Positions 8,919 to 20,649 of a stretch of 64,000 nucleotides of DNA are shown here, in pieces. The stretch's first letter is position 1. Every line of letters starts with the position of its first letter. Both the position numbers and the translations under genes were made by a program. Below the pieces are notes generated by a model. That model saw only the letters and a list, made by a program, of their open reading frames with translations. It was not told the origin of the DNA and made no database searches. Source of the DNA: Nageia nagi (taxonomy: Eukaryota; Pinophyta); NCBI GenBank assembly GCA_050084985.1, contig JBITNC010000001.1, positions 163,742,001-163,806,000 on the forward strand, written 5' to 3'.

Positions 8919-10890
8919 CTAGTTCGGTCGCTCCTCCATGTAAATGAAATCACTAACTTTTTCTCCAAACTTGTGGGTGAGCTCTCTTCTTAAAATAGAA
9001 AAAACATCATGCTCCCAAAGAGGAGTTTTCTGAAGCCAACTATCTTTCCAAAAACGAACTTTCCTTCCGTCCCCAATAATCCAACATCTATGACTTGTGA
9101 GAAAAGCCTTGGTAAACAAAATACCATTCCAAAAGACAAAGCCCAACCTTGGATTAATCTCTTCCAGAAACGGGGAATTTGGGAGATACTTAGCTTTGAT
9201 AGTTTCCACCTAGGGATTCTCTACACCAGTGGCCACCTTCGAAGCCATCTTGCTCATCAAAGCAAGATTCATTTTTTTAAGATTTCTTACCCCTAACCCC
9301 CCTTGTTTGAAAGGTAAACAAACCTTCTTGCAAGCTACTAAAACCATCCTTTTTTTCTCCTCAACGCCAATCCATAAGAAATCCTTCTAAATATGGATAA
9401 GCCTGTCTAACACTTTCTTTGGAATTTTGAAAACAGAAATATAATACACCGGCAAGCTCTGCAAAACCGACTTAATCAATTGAAGTTTACCTACTTGACT
9501 CAAAAGAGCACCCTTCCAACTTGCTAACTTCTTCAAAAAGCGTTCAACAACCGGGTCCCAAAAAGCCTCCTTCATCCCTCCACTAAAAAAGGCATACCCA
9601 AATAGGTGCTTGGCAATTCCCCAATGGCACAGTGAAAAACATTTGCCACTCTTTGTTGAACAATTCTTCCTATGTTGAGGAAAAACAATTTACTTTTTTC
9701 AAAGTTTATCTTTTGACCAGCTGCCTCTTCATACAGAACTAGAATTTGTTTGATACAACGAGCTTGGGGGATAGAAGATCTAGAGAAAATTAAGGTATCA
9801 TCCACAAACTGTAGGAGAGAAACAGAAGGAAGATCTTTGGTAGGTTTAATACCTTCAATCAAGCCCAAACGAGTAGCCACTTGAACACTCTTGCCTAAAA
9901 GTAAGAATTATAAAAAGGAAGGGAGACAAAGGATCATCCTGATGAAGACCCCTTTTACCAGGAAAATACCCAGATGTCGTCCCATTAATGAGCACAGAAA
10001 AGGTAGTGGTAGAGATACATTCAAAGACCACGACCAACCAATCCTCTTGAAACCCAAACTTATTTAGCACAAGCATTAAGAATTTCCAATCAACTCAATC
10101 ATAGGCTTTACTGATATCCACTTTTAACAACATACCATCCCTCGTAGATTTAAAGGACAAATGAGTCAGCTCATGGGCCAAAACAATCCCATCCAAAATT
10201 TGCCTCCCCACAACAAAACCCCCTTGGTTAGGGCTAATGATCAGAGGAAGAATGGACTTTAACCTATTTGCCATAACTTTCAAAACAATTTTATAGAGGA
10301 AGTTACATTGATGGGTCCGAATTTAGAGAAAGAATTAGCCTTTGTCACCTTAGGAATTAGAGCTATAAAGGTGGAATTCACATCCTTTGGCATAACTTTG
10401 GATACTTGAAACTCCTGAACAGCCAACACAATCTCCAACCCCACAATGTCGCAAAAGGTTTGAAAGAAACTCCTCAAAAAACCATTCGGGCCTAGTGCAT
10501 TAGAGCCACCCATCTCAAAAATAGTTGCTTGAATCTCCTCTTCGGTAAACTTACTGCTTAACCGGTCATTGGGTCTTCCATTCATTAGACCAAGTATGTT
10601 GTTAATAAGCTTTTCAACTGCTTCCTGTTGGCATATTGAACTATGGGCTAGGAGGTCGAGAAAGAAAGAGACCCCTTCCTCATTCATTTTGGTTGGATCT
10701 CTGGTAGTAGAACCGTCCAAGCATTGAATCTCCTTGATACTACTTTGAATGTGATGCTTAAAGTAGAAACATGAAAAAACTTTGTGTTCCTGTCCCCCGC
10801 TTGAAGCCAATTGATCTTGGATTTTTGTTTCCACATAATCTCTTCTTGTTCTAAAATGGAATTCCATTCATTTAAGATCTCCTTCTCCAA
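8919..10890 (-). pseudogene. LINE ORF2 reverse transcriptase
   Basis: Non-LTR reverse transcriptase spread over several frames. From 10890 downwards there is an EEI pre-RT segment (10500s) and a block reading STFIALIPKV (10387-10358). Then come SPNQGGFVVGRQILDG (10236-10189), the catalytic LKVDISKAYD (near 10095-10125), LHQDDPLSP for the usual RQGDPLSP (about 9930-9956), and FVDD at 9797-9808. YLGMPF and a thumb/connection region follow to about 8919. The two FVDD aspartates and the first Asp are kept. Frameshifts near 10090, 9880 and 9575 and stops near 9380 and 9200 inactivate it. Confidence 0.92.
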
Positions 10891-11239
10891 TCTCCGGAGT
10901 TCTTCAGAGCAACCTTGTACTTGAATTTGTTCTTCCTTCTAGAGAGGAGACCAAAGGCTTATCTATTCTAAACCTTGAGATTCTTCTTGATAAATCTTAG
11001 CTTTTTGGCTATATGAGCTAGAGGAGAACCAGAAAAGCTATATTGCCACCATACTCTAATATGTTCTTCCAGGCTCTCATGAGTAAGCCACATTCTCAAA
11101 ACGAAACAGGGCATTAAACTATCTCCTCTGTTCCTAAGTTTCTAAAAGTAAAGGATTATGGTCCGATCCATTCTTCGGCTAACCCAAGAGTGTAGAATCC
11201 CCAAACCTAGTAATGTAGTCCTTAGAAATAAGGATTCTA

Positions 11240-11802
11240 TCAAGTTTTTTCTTGAATATGTGAGGCTCCACACCTACCATTAGTCCAAGTGAACTTAACT
11301 CTCTTTAACTCCAAGTCCAAAAGATTATTCTCATTAACAAATCTAGCAAAATCTTGCATACTCTCAATGAATCCCTCAACCCCCACTTGCTTCTCAGAAG
11401 GGAACAAGGAAACATTGAAATTTCCAGCCACAATCCAACTCAACCCCTTAAAAGCTTCCCGCATTTGATTAAGAGAAGACCACAAAACTTTCCTACCAGC
11501 ATAGGTAATAGGGGCGTACACATTCATAACAATAAAAGCCTCCATAGTAACTAAGTGAAAAAAATTGAGCAAAAGCTTGGACTAGAGACAATGACTCTAC
11601 CATCCAATTTAGTTCTATCCCATAAACACAAAATACCTCCAGATTTACCTACTGCATGAACCGCAGCAAAATTTGCCTCTCTCCAAAGGATTTTTTTAAT
11701 AGAAAGAGCTTTACCTTCAATAATTTTTGTTTCTTGAAGAAGAACCACCTCAGGTTTCAGTTCCCTCTTTAAAGCCAAAAAACTTGTGTCTTTTGGGGGC
11801 AA
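11240..11802 (-). pseudogene. LINE ORF2 apurinic-like endonuclease
   Basis: An exonuclease-endonuclease-phosphatase fold domain that nicks target DNA. Landmarks read from 11802 down: VVLLQETK (the metal-binding Glu), SGGILCLWD, VMNVYAP, WIVAGNFNV and FTWTN. In the family the fourth motif is GDFN; here Asp is Asn, so a catalytic position is lost. A frameshift near 11555 splits the domain in two. Confidence 0.88.
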
Positions 11803-12009
11803 AAATACCCCTTACATTCCACAAAAAGATTCTCATTGCTTCGCAGATTTGCTTTTCTTCCCTCCACCCCCAAAAAGGGTAGCTTGGGCACCTTTAGCTA
11901 TATCCACTTTCGTTTCCCGGTATCGTAACATTCCTTTATAAGGTCTTCTTGGAAGATGCTTGCCAACCAATCCATGGAGTTTCTTCTTCTTTCTTTTTGT
12001 TCTTTCGGC

Positions 12010-13190
12010 CTAGAGTAACAACCGCATTTTGTTCTTGAGAATCCAATTCCTCATCTTCATCCCAAAACTTGCTCCCCCGTAGGCTGAACGAGGGAAGTAG
12101 CAAGAACATTTGGATTCTTTTCCACCTAGACTGCATGCCCCAAGACAAATTCCAAAGGGGGTGGAAACTGAGTTATGAACTTTATCCAAAGCTTCAATTA
12201 ACACACCCATTCTAGGATATTCCACTCCTTGAGTTTGAGAGACAATCTCCCTTTCTTGTTGGTATTCTTCTTTTAACACCAGAATCTCTTCCTCAAAAGA
12301 GGAATCCTTTTGGTCTCCCTCATTTTGCTTTAAAAGACAATCATCCACTTGTTTTTCTTCCATCAGGGTAATAAAAGCTTCTTCCGATACAAGTCCTAGC
12401 CCCACAATTGCCAATGCTTTGTGATACACTGATTTCTCTTCTCCAGAGACCCCTTAGACACCCCTTGTTTGGGCCCAAGGTTTCACCAACTTCTACTCTT
12501 TGGGTATTGCCTTTCCCACTTTGTTGTTTCTTCATTCGCTTTTCCAGTTGTTTCCCGGGACACCAAGAGGAGGTGTGGCCCTTTTGCTTACAATGGTCAC
12601 AGTTTTGAGGAGGGTTCTCGTACTCAATTGGTTGAGACCAAACTCCTAAGTCTAAAACTAAGTCAATAGATTCTAAAAGGTTCGAAGAAGGAAAAATACT
12701 AACACATAGTCTAGCAAAGATCATACGGGATTTTGCTTTGGTAGCCTTATCAATGGTGATAAGGTTTCCAATTCAGTTCCCAATCCCTGCTAGGACTTCA
12801 TCATGCCAAAACTGAAACTGAAGGCTTGGAAGTGTAACCCAAATAGGCACAGAAGTAATGACTTGGGCATTGGGATTGAAGTCCGAAGTCCATTTCATCA
12901 CAAACAAAGCCTGTTGTCCAAACATCCAAGGTCCCCCAAACAGCACTTTTTGAAAGTCCTCCCCCATGCAGAACTTGATCAAGAAAAACCCATTTGGAAG
13001 GGCCACGATATCAAACTGCCCATTCGTTTTCCATTTTTGAAAAGCCCATTCCCGAACTGAATCAATATCCGGTCAAGGTCCAGGAAACTTTCCCACCAAA
13101 TTCATAGCAACTTCCTCCATAGTGATCTTAATGATCTCTAGGGGGATAGTAAGCTTTCCTTCCAAGGCTTAGAGATTAAAACAGGAAGCT
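12010..13190 (-). pseudogene. LINE ORF1 (DUF4283 plus CCHC knuckle)
   Basis: Reading from about 13190 down, the first part matches DUF4283 of plant L1 ORF1: a GKFPG-like start, then VALPNGFFLIKF, then FGGPWMFG and WTSDFNP. Past a frameshift near 12770 comes a zinc knuckle at 12560-12601 (CDHCKQKGHTSSWC, spacing C-x2-C-x4-H-x4-C), then a Lys/Glu-rich linker. ORF1 proteins bind the LINE RNA. Stops near 12470 and in the linker break the frame, and the region upstream of 13190 is too damaged to place a start codon. Confidence 0.85.
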
Positions 13191-13613
13191 AAAGACGCTA
13201 CATTGGACCCTCTAGCCACTTGAGCATAAGACAACCTCTTTTGTTTTGTCGATTATGCCCACCTAACCTTCCACAGAATCTGGGATCTTGGGGTCAACCT
13301 TAGCATCCGAAACCATAACAGAGACACCAACTTCTAGAACCATAGAGCCGGACCCAACCCCTCCACCTCGATCCGACACCTCACCAGAACCACCTAGATC
13401 ATCCACCCTGACCATGCGACCAACCCTGCTCTCCATCCGCTCCACACCGCTCTCCACCCACTCCATTCCTAATATCTTGAAAGCTTAAAAGGGTTCAGTT
13501 AGAACTGGTGCTTCCCCTGGTGGATCGATAACACCACTTGAATCGAGTTTCGAACCGAGGTGGATCAGGTCCTAGCTGAATTTCACACCAACTCAGCTCG
13601 CTCCGCACCCTTC

Positions 13614-13772
13614 TTCCAATTACATTATTACACCCAATAAGATCCCATTATTATTCTAAAATATCAAAATCACTCCTAACTATCCCTAGAAGAGGGATGT
13701 CCCACTCCATGTGGAAAAATAAAATCATTACAATGTAAAAATAAGTGAGACTCTAAAATTGGGGACATTACA
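13614..13772 (-). mobile_element. LTR B, 5' part (with right LINE duplication)
   Basis: The minus strand starts TGTAATGTCCCC at 13772 and matches the start of LTR A base for base over long stretches. It stops at the LINE duplication 13614-13626 and resumes at 5531. The following CAATA is the probable partner of CAATC at 4742. Confidence 0.88.
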
Positions 13773-13801
13773 CAATATGGAAAATCTTGTAAGATGTATG
13801 T

Positions 13802-15113
13802 TGTAAAATCCCAAAAATTCTCCAACATAAGGATTAGCCAAATATTAACCAACAAATAACAAATTATACCTTTGTGGATGCTACGAATTGATCTAGGGCA
13901 TCAAATGTCCAAGAAAATAAGCCAAAAGCCTCAACATCTCACTCCCTTGGCCAGTAAACACCATAATAAGCCAATGTCACATTAGGGCATCCAGATATCA
14001 TGCAAAATACACCATAAATCAGCCAAGAAACATAACATCACACTCACGGAGGCAAGATATCACTAAACACACATCAAAATGAGACAATAATGGGAGATCA
14101 AATACATCAATGCTCAAATAATGGAGAAATAATGAGTACAATGCAATACCTGGCCCAAAGGGCTCAACGTTGGCCTCCAAGAAGCCAACTAGAGCACTCA
14201 ATGTGCAAAATATGATCACTGAAGGAATATGCTGCAGAACAATCACACTCTACCAAATCTGTGGACGCCTCATTGAAGGGCTTCCTCACAAGCTAGCTCA
14301 CAATGAAGAAAACAAGTGTAATTCCAAAATACCACCACATGGATTCAAAGATGCTAACCGCTATGGACGCTTCAAGGAAGGGCAACCTCACAACATGAAC
14401 AATTACCTCAACCGCAGAATAGAAGGTGTTCCAAGCCTCCTAAACTCTCCCTGAACTATGCCCAAGGGTGCTTGACGCCGCCAAATCTTTAAAAGCTCCA
14501 AAGAGAAGAAACAATTTTAATATCAAAATCAGCATATGCTCACAATGATGCTCCAATGCCTTATATAACACTTCCTAGATCTAGATCTCACCTCCAACCT
14601 CCAAATCCAACATTAGCCTCTTGAGGCCCTCAAATGCCCGAACGTGAGGTAAGATGTACTCCCCAATGCGCCTAGGTGTCATGCATGCCCAATGTTAGCC
14701 TTCTAGAGGCTACCAATGTCAAATACAAGTCATCATAGGCCAACGTGGGGGTCTAGGGTCTTCCCCAAGTGTGGCAAAGGTGTACAAATGTAATGATGCT
14801 TCCTAAGTCCAACATTGGGGTCATAATTGTCAATCCATGCCATGCATTGGCTATCTAGGTGTCACACAAGGTCTTGGGATTCCCACAATCCAATCATTGG
14901 AATCTCCGAGTACATAAAAATAACAATTAAACAACTAATCCTAAGCTTGGGAGGGAAACGTACCACTTTGGGGCTCACAATGTGGTCCAATGGACCATTA
15001 TTATTCTATCCCAAGTTACTACAAATGCAATAATAAAAACAAACAAATTATTTACAAAAAAGGATGCCAAAGATCCCAAATTTCCTCACTTTTGGTCAAA
15101 AGGGGATGTTACA
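13802..15113 (-). mobile_element. LTR C (probable solo LTR)
   Basis: Ends are TGTAAAATCCC and GGGGATGTTACA, giving TG...CA. Flanking 5-mers TATGT and TATAT match at 4 of 5. On the minus strand it starts TGTAACATCCCC, and a TATATAAGG box sits at about 14564-14574 in that orientation, so I place it on the minus strand. No internal coding region adjoins it. The body shares the start/end style of LTRs A, B and D but not obvious long identity, so it is probably a related but distinct family. Confidence 0.65.
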
Positions 15114-15133
15114 TATATGCATAAAACAATGTT

Positions 15134-15290
15134 ATATTGTTAAGGTTTTATTTGCATGAGCTTTAATACATTGTCTAGTATTTTTAGTTCATAGATATTT
15201 TAATATTAGACAACATATTAAATTAAAATATATATGAACTAAAAATAGGAGACAATATATTAAAGTTCATTAAAATAAAACTTAACAATA
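15134..15290. repeat. Long hairpin, MITE-like
   Basis: Left arm 15134-15193 and right arm 15233-15290 are near-perfect reverse complements (shared core TATTTTTAGTTCATA and TTTAATAYATTGTCT). The 39-base loop itself begins ATATTTTAAT and ends ATTAAAATAT. AT dinucleotides border it on the right. It fits a small inverted-repeat transposon with TA-type ends, or a palindromic insertion. Confidence 0.75.
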
Positions 15291-15300
15291 CAATATATAT

Positions 15301-16489
15301 ATATATATATATACTAATATTTTTTTTTTTTGAGGGTTGAAAATCCCCTCATCAGCCCTAAAGGATGGCCATGTACTTCCTTTAGGGTTTGTTTGTGTGT
15401 ATTCTTAAGTGTTATTTCTTATTTGAAATTTTCTAAACTGTTTTTTAACATATTTTTGTATATATATTATAAATGTATGATTTAATTTGTAAAGTTATTT
15501 AAAAAAAATTATAAGCAAATTATTAGCATTTCAAATAATGTATGATACCCAACATATACAATTTTCAATTCACATTTCAATAACTAATTACTTGTGATAA
15601 AATTGTGTTCTTTTGTTAGTTTTTGAGCCTTTAAATGAATTTATCTTTATTCTCGGACTTTATAACTTAATATTGTATTTATATTTTCAATTATGATTAT
15701 TTTATATTTTTACATTCAAATTATCAAACTATTTTTTTGAACTATTTTTCAAAGGGACCACTATTTTTTAGAATTGAAGTACAAAGTATTAAACTCCTAT
15801 GAATCTTTCAAATGAAATTTTATTCAACCCTTCAAATTTGAACCCTGGTTGGGACTCATATCTTCTTGAGTTCTATAAGACTAGATATCGCATATTTGGT
15901 GAGTTTGATGAGCAAGCTTTGAAGTGATCAATTCAAACTATTTATTTTAATGAGAACAATAGATATATTTAACTTTAGTGAGTTTAAAGAGATATTTTCT
16001 TTTGGTAGGTTGGCAAAAGATATTTTTAAATTTATTGAATATTATGGTTGAGTAACTTCATTTACTCAAAAGTGGTGAATCAAAACTAGTAAATTTTTCA
16101 TTTACTCAAAGGTGATAAGTCAGAAGTGGCTTCATTTAATGCATATACTTCAGTAATTGAATATTTATATATAACTATAAGTTGAAGCAAGAGAGTTTGG
16201 GACTAAGCTTTAGCCCAAGTTTGTAATAGATTCAAGGCCTTTCATGGTGTTATGTCATAACAACCATATTTTGAAGCATATGAAAGAGTTTTTTATATCA
16301 AATTTGAAACCTTGATTAGATCTTATGAAACTCTTTTAGGTGTTGTTTATACTCGTTCATGGTAAAGGGTATTTAATTTCATTTATTTTAGTATGTTTGT
16401 ATGTCTATTTTTTATTATAAGTAAGCAAGGTTCTCTCTATAATGAATGTAAGAATATCCTCTACTCCAAATCTCCCATCAGGTTTATGG
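15301..16489. other. AT-rich sequence, nothing recognised
   Basis: Starts with an (AT)n run and a T homopolymer. The rest holds no coding pattern I can assign. The last 100 bases may be upstream copia pol. Confidence 0.5.
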
Positions 16490-17060
16490 CTGATCCTTTT
16501 GAACTTCATTTGCAGACTGATTTGAGGTATGCAAGAGATACTTTGGAGTTTGGGGTTAAGTACTCTTATGCTTATAATTTTGGATTAACTGGATGGATGG
16601 GTTAGGATTAGGGAGGTAGTTTGGATAATCAAAAAGCAACTTCCTGCAACTATTTCTAACTTGACTCCGGTTTGATCAGTTGGAGCTCAAGGAAATAATC
16701 CATTGGGGCACTGTTTTCAATAGAAGCAAAGTATGTAGTAGCTACAGCAGCAGTAACTCAGCCTTGTGGTTGAGGAAAATATTATGACTTGGGAGAGGAG
16801 CAGTTGACATCCACATTGTTTTGCGACAACCAATGTGCAATCCAAAATGCACAAAATCCTATCCACCATGGCAAATTGAAGATTATTGACCTTTGGTTTC
16901 ATTTCATAAGAGATGTGATATGAAAAGGTGATGTGTATTTCAATTTTTGCAGTATCACTAATCAACTTGCAGATATTTTCACTAAGGGTGTGAAGAGAAA
17001 GCAGTTCTTAAGGTCACAGGATAGACTGATGACATGTTTCATGATCAAGGGGGTGAATGA
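16490..17060 (+). pseudogene. Ty1/copia RNase H relic
   Basis: Plus-strand translation follows the C-terminal copia polyprotein. DLRYARDTLEFGVKY is the conserved YxKGTxDYGLxY block, then LISWSSRK, FSIEAKYVVATAA, LFCDNQCAIQNAQNPIHH and NQLADIFTKGVKRKQF. Catalytic Glu (EAKY) and Asp (CDNQ) remain. Stops replace Trp in the WLRK block and Gln or Trp elsewhere, and a shift lies before FSIEAK. A purine tract AAGGGGG at 17047-17053 sits where copia elements carry the polypurine tract. An LTR could follow but I cannot define its ends. Confidence 0.9.
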
Positions 17061-19002
17061 AGAGTTGATAACTTTAAGTGAAAATTAATATATATTTCTT
17101 ATTTGAAAAATAAACAATATAATAAAAGAAAATAAGTCAATGTCTCTTGAGCTTTAATCAAACCAAGAGACATGTGGGAGTTACAACAAATGCCATGGGA
17201 ATCCAACTAGCATTGGAAACTGAAAGGTTGTACCCAAAATGTAGATTATTATACATTTACTTCTTTATTTTAGTGTCTGTTGATGTGTATGTATCAGGAC
17301 TGTATGTACTGATTTGATAGTAATACAAGACTCCATTGAAGTACCAAAATCAATTTTTTTTATGGTTCTATTATGTTAATCTCTGTGTGAGATATGTTCA
17401 TTTGATTTTTCTAGTTTGTTGTCATTTTTGCTATGTTTGCAATTCTTGTTTGAAAGTGATTCATAAAATGAGTAAGTGCAAATTGAGTTAGCAAAATTAA
17501 TAATAGCCACTTGTATACTTCAATTGTGTGATTGTGCCAAATATTCAACGAACTACTTTGAAGATTGAAGTAGTTAGAACATCACTCAGTGCCATGACAA
17601 TAATAGCCATGCCATTCACTGTACGCTCTCCTCATACAGGGTTTACACAGAAGTTTGTGCAAAGTATTGTGTAAATGGTAATGAAACAATGCATGCACAA
17701 CATGCAAATTGTAACATCGTCTCTTCTATTCTCAGATGCAACACTATGTTCCTTATCGATCATATTGATCATCTATCTGAATCTCTCATATTAGCCATTG
17801 CTCCAATGATGCTTCTTTATCCCCATCAAACATAAAACATGCTCATTAACAACTTCCTTGAAGGCCATCATATTGCTCATCCATCTGATGCTATCGTATC
17901 AGTCGTTGATCCTATGATGTTTCTTCCTTCATGGCCATAACTAGTTGACTTTCCCATTTACCTTTAGTGTTATCAAACTGCATCATAATAAGTTCCTCCT
18001 TTAACTTTCCTTTTCTTTTATAGGGATTTGTGGGATGGGGCATGAGGGACAACAGTCATGGGCCCCTTTCCAGATCGAGAGCTACAGCCTTCTGCACGGT
18101 GCAAGGCAATGCCCAATCAGCCTCAAGCCAAACTATAATTTCTGCACATAGATCACTGTTGTAAAACTGCAGATTACCCTTCCTGGATGCCTTGTGCTCT
18201 ACTCCCTAGGATGTTCTTATCAATGCAACTTGACCGCCTTTGAAATGGGTTAAACCTTTCCTTCCCCGGACTCCTGTACTTGGGTAAAGTGCTTGCTTGC
18301 TTAGGCAGGCACTCTACATGATCAGACCGACGATCCAACAAAATACCCAGATTTGTAATAGTATATTGTGTTTATATGAAATGATGAAAATATGGGTCTA
18401 CACATGGTTGAGAGGATTCCTCACGCCAATAGGTTAAATCCCCAACTCACAGAGATTCAAGCTCTGAAAATGGGTTTTCTGATAGCATGTCTTAAGTTTT
18501 CAGCACTGACCCTCAAAAGGTCAAAATCAAATTCAGATTGGTTTCGTCGATAAGGCCTAATTAGCACCTCTCTCGGCTAAACTCAACATTTTTGCTAACA
18601 AAAGCAACTACTTAAGTTACTAACGAGTAGCCTCCTCACCTTAGCAACAAAACATGGCTTCTTCCAATCCGATTTCATTCTGAAAACGAAATGCGTGTTC
18701 ATGGTTCTTTGTAACCATTCTTCATTTTGTTCATTGTCCTAGAAAACATAATTCCGACAGTACATAATCTACCTTAAATACTATGTATTCCATTATTCGG
18801 ACAAAATCTCTAGCAATATCTGATACTACTATTTGTGAGAGAATAGAGCAAACTAAGCCAACTGAGACCTTAATTTCTATATCTAGCCAGCATCACCATT
18901 TCAATTCGAATACCCAACTCCAAGACACATTTCAAATTTGTTTTGTGATTGCCACACTTGTAAACTAGTGAATATACAAGAAGAAGAAGATGATGAACTC
19001 AC
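17061..19002 (-). other. Non-coding; probably intron 1 of the NDUFAF2-like gene
   Basis: No coding pattern was recognised on either strand. The donor at 19002 means transcription of the host gene would continue leftwards through here. I looked for a second exon with the family's next conserved block and did not find one by eye. 18000-18340 is less AT-rich than its surroundings but unassigned. Confidence 0.45.
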
Positions 19003-19114
19003 AGGCTCCATCGACGCTCTCGGTTCTGGTGAAATAGCGATTCCCGACCTTATCAATGCCTACCATGTTCTTGGATCGAAATAATCCCTTCAGCTTCTCG
19101 ATCACCTTCGCCAT
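19003..19114 (-). CDS. NDUFAF2-like complex I assembly factor, first coding exon
   Basis: On the minus strand an ATG at 19114-19112 opens 37 codons plus one base, then a consensus donor GTGAGT at 19002-18997. The peptide starts MAKVIEKLKGLF and continues VGIDKVGNRYFTR, the hallmark start of the 17.2-kDa-subunit-like family (NDUFAF2/mimitin; plant homologues are small mitochondrial proteins that help assemble respiratory complex I). The exon ends in phase 1. It has about eight CpG sites in 115 bp, far more than the transposon-derived surroundings, as expected of an unmethylated gene start. No stop or frameshift is present. Later exons are not seen, so this could be an intact gene with a long intron or an isolated exon duplicate. 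Confidence 0.8.
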
Positions 19115-20118
19115 TGCTCTTTGTCATCAATTTTCTGCCTAATCTCAGGGCAGAATTACACAAAGAATTTTGTGATTTACATTATTGTCACTGAAAGTTC
19201 TAGCAACAAAAGACAATTAAAATGTATCCTTCATTATTTTAGTGGTTTAACTTTGTTTTTTTTTTTGGGGCCTTTTATCATTTCAATACAAATTTGTTTA
19301 TTCCTAAGTTGTTGATTTATTTGAAAAAAACATATATAAAATTTAAAATCTATTAGTAAATTACTAAAAAATAATAATATTTGAATATAAGAATTTATAT
19401 AATCAAGGAGATTTTTATCATTTTATTAATATTCATAATGTGTATATTTTACGTAGAAGTATTTATCTCATTTGTAGTTTGTAAGAGTGGTAGACAGTTA
19501 TTAATAATTTTGTGAGGATTATTATAATATTTTTCAAATATAAATAATATTTAGTATGATTGCAACACTTCTACTTATTTCGAGATCGGCTTTAAAAGAT
19601 CCTTACAACATTCATCTAGATTATCATAACAATTATATAGGTCACCATAGCATCTCCTTAGATCACCATAATGCATTCTAAAGGCCTCTCACATCTCCCT
19701 ATAATTTTTGTTCCATCACATAAAGTCTTCTTTTTATTAATATGTATTCATTTATAAAATTTCTATTTTGATTACATAGATAAGGAACTCAAGATCATAG
19801 TATTTATTAATTATTACACTTATCAAGAAAAATCGTTGAAATCCTCCAATTAATTTTAGATGGCTCTCACATTTTATCTCCTCTTTACAAGATTCAAAAT
19901 CAAGATCAAAGAAAAATGCAAGGGGAAATCAACAATCAAATATAAGGCAACAAAATGATTCCATATTCTAATTAAAAAAATAAGAAAAAAACCCTAAGAT
20001 ATATCGAATGTATATTCCCATTTAGGTTACAAAAAGTTTGCATTTGTGTTACAATAAGTTTGCATCTAAGTTATAGTTTTCTCACTTATAAGTTTCACTC
20101 AATTGAATTCGAAGTAGG
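19115..20118 (-). other. Upstream region of the NDUFAF2-like exon; AT-rich
   Basis: The 5' UTR and promoter should lie here. I see no convincing TATA box and the sequence is very AT-rich from 19250 on. A short tandem pair (GTTACAAWAAGTTTGCAT) lies at 20026-20068. Nothing else was recognised. Confidence 0.4.
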
Positions 20119-20649
20119 TGTAATATTCCCAACTAGGAATAGGTCAAACAATTACTAAATGAATTTCAAAAATATTCCATAAATTCTAAATTACTCAAAT
20201 ATGCCTTAATTATACTCATAAATTAAAACTTATCACTCCACAATTATTCTAAAATTAATACGGGTTATCTTAAGGCATCAAATACTCAAAATTACATCAC
20301 ATAAAGGCATGTGTCCAATACCAAGAGAAAGATTTGAATTACACACAAGGAAATGATGTCGAAAAATATATTTAAAATACTAAATAGCATATCTAACCAA
20401 GAGAAATGAATTACAAGCCCTTAAGAGCAAATATATGTCATGAGACATCTCAACCAAGCAGTTTGGATCTCACTTTAGGAACCCTTGATTATTCTCAAAT
20501 TGACTCAAGAAGCCATATATCTGGTAGTAGGCTCTCCAAGAGCATAAATCTAACAGTGCAAGTGTCTCAGGATGCCCCAAGGTACGATGTTAGGGGTCAA
20601 AAGCCCTCTTTAGTAGATCTAGAGGTGCACACGAACTCGATAATAATGG
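20119..20649 (-). mobile_element. LTR D, part 1 (3' end, minus strand)
   Basis: Begins TGTAATATTCCC on the plus strand, the 3' end of a minus-strand LTR. It is cut at 20649 by the gypsy insertion and continues at 24077-24310 and 30061-30687. Flanks of the whole LTR are GTAGG (20114-20118) and GTATG (30688-30692), 4 of 5 identical. The minus-strand start (TGTAACATTCC, then CATGATGTGGGATGCACC and CTAGGAGTGATTTTTAA) resembles LTRs A and B. Confidence 0.7.

Larger units (their letters stand above)
5532..13613 (-). mobile_element. L1-type LINE, full-length but decayed
   Basis: A non-LTR retrotransposon on the minus strand. A T run at 5530-5538 on the plus strand is its poly(A) tail, and 13-bp duplications flank it. 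Reading from 13613 downwards: ORF1 with DUF4283 and a CCHC knuckle, then endonuclease, reverse transcriptase, zf-RVT and RNase H, then about 1.9 kb of further sequence before the tail. At 8.1 kb it is longer than most plant L1s because of that extra 3' region. Many stops and frameshifts break ORF2, so it cannot now move itself. It landed inside LTR B and is therefore younger than that LTR. Confidence 0.93.

Noticed and set aside
5899-13488. Plus-strand open frames across the LINE
   Set aside because: They lie antisense to recognised LINE domains and show no family motifs.
3498-13772. LTR A and LTR B as terminal inverted repeats of one large DNA transposon
   Set aside because: LTR B is itself complete once the LINE is removed, has its own probable 5-bp duplication, and LTR A is bordered by a polypurine tract. 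Two separate insertions explain the inversion.
17600-18340. Possible second exon of the NDUFAF2-like gene or a small RNA gene
   Set aside because: Less AT-rich than its surroundings, but translation in all frames gives stops and none of the family's later conserved blocks, and no RNA fold was evident.
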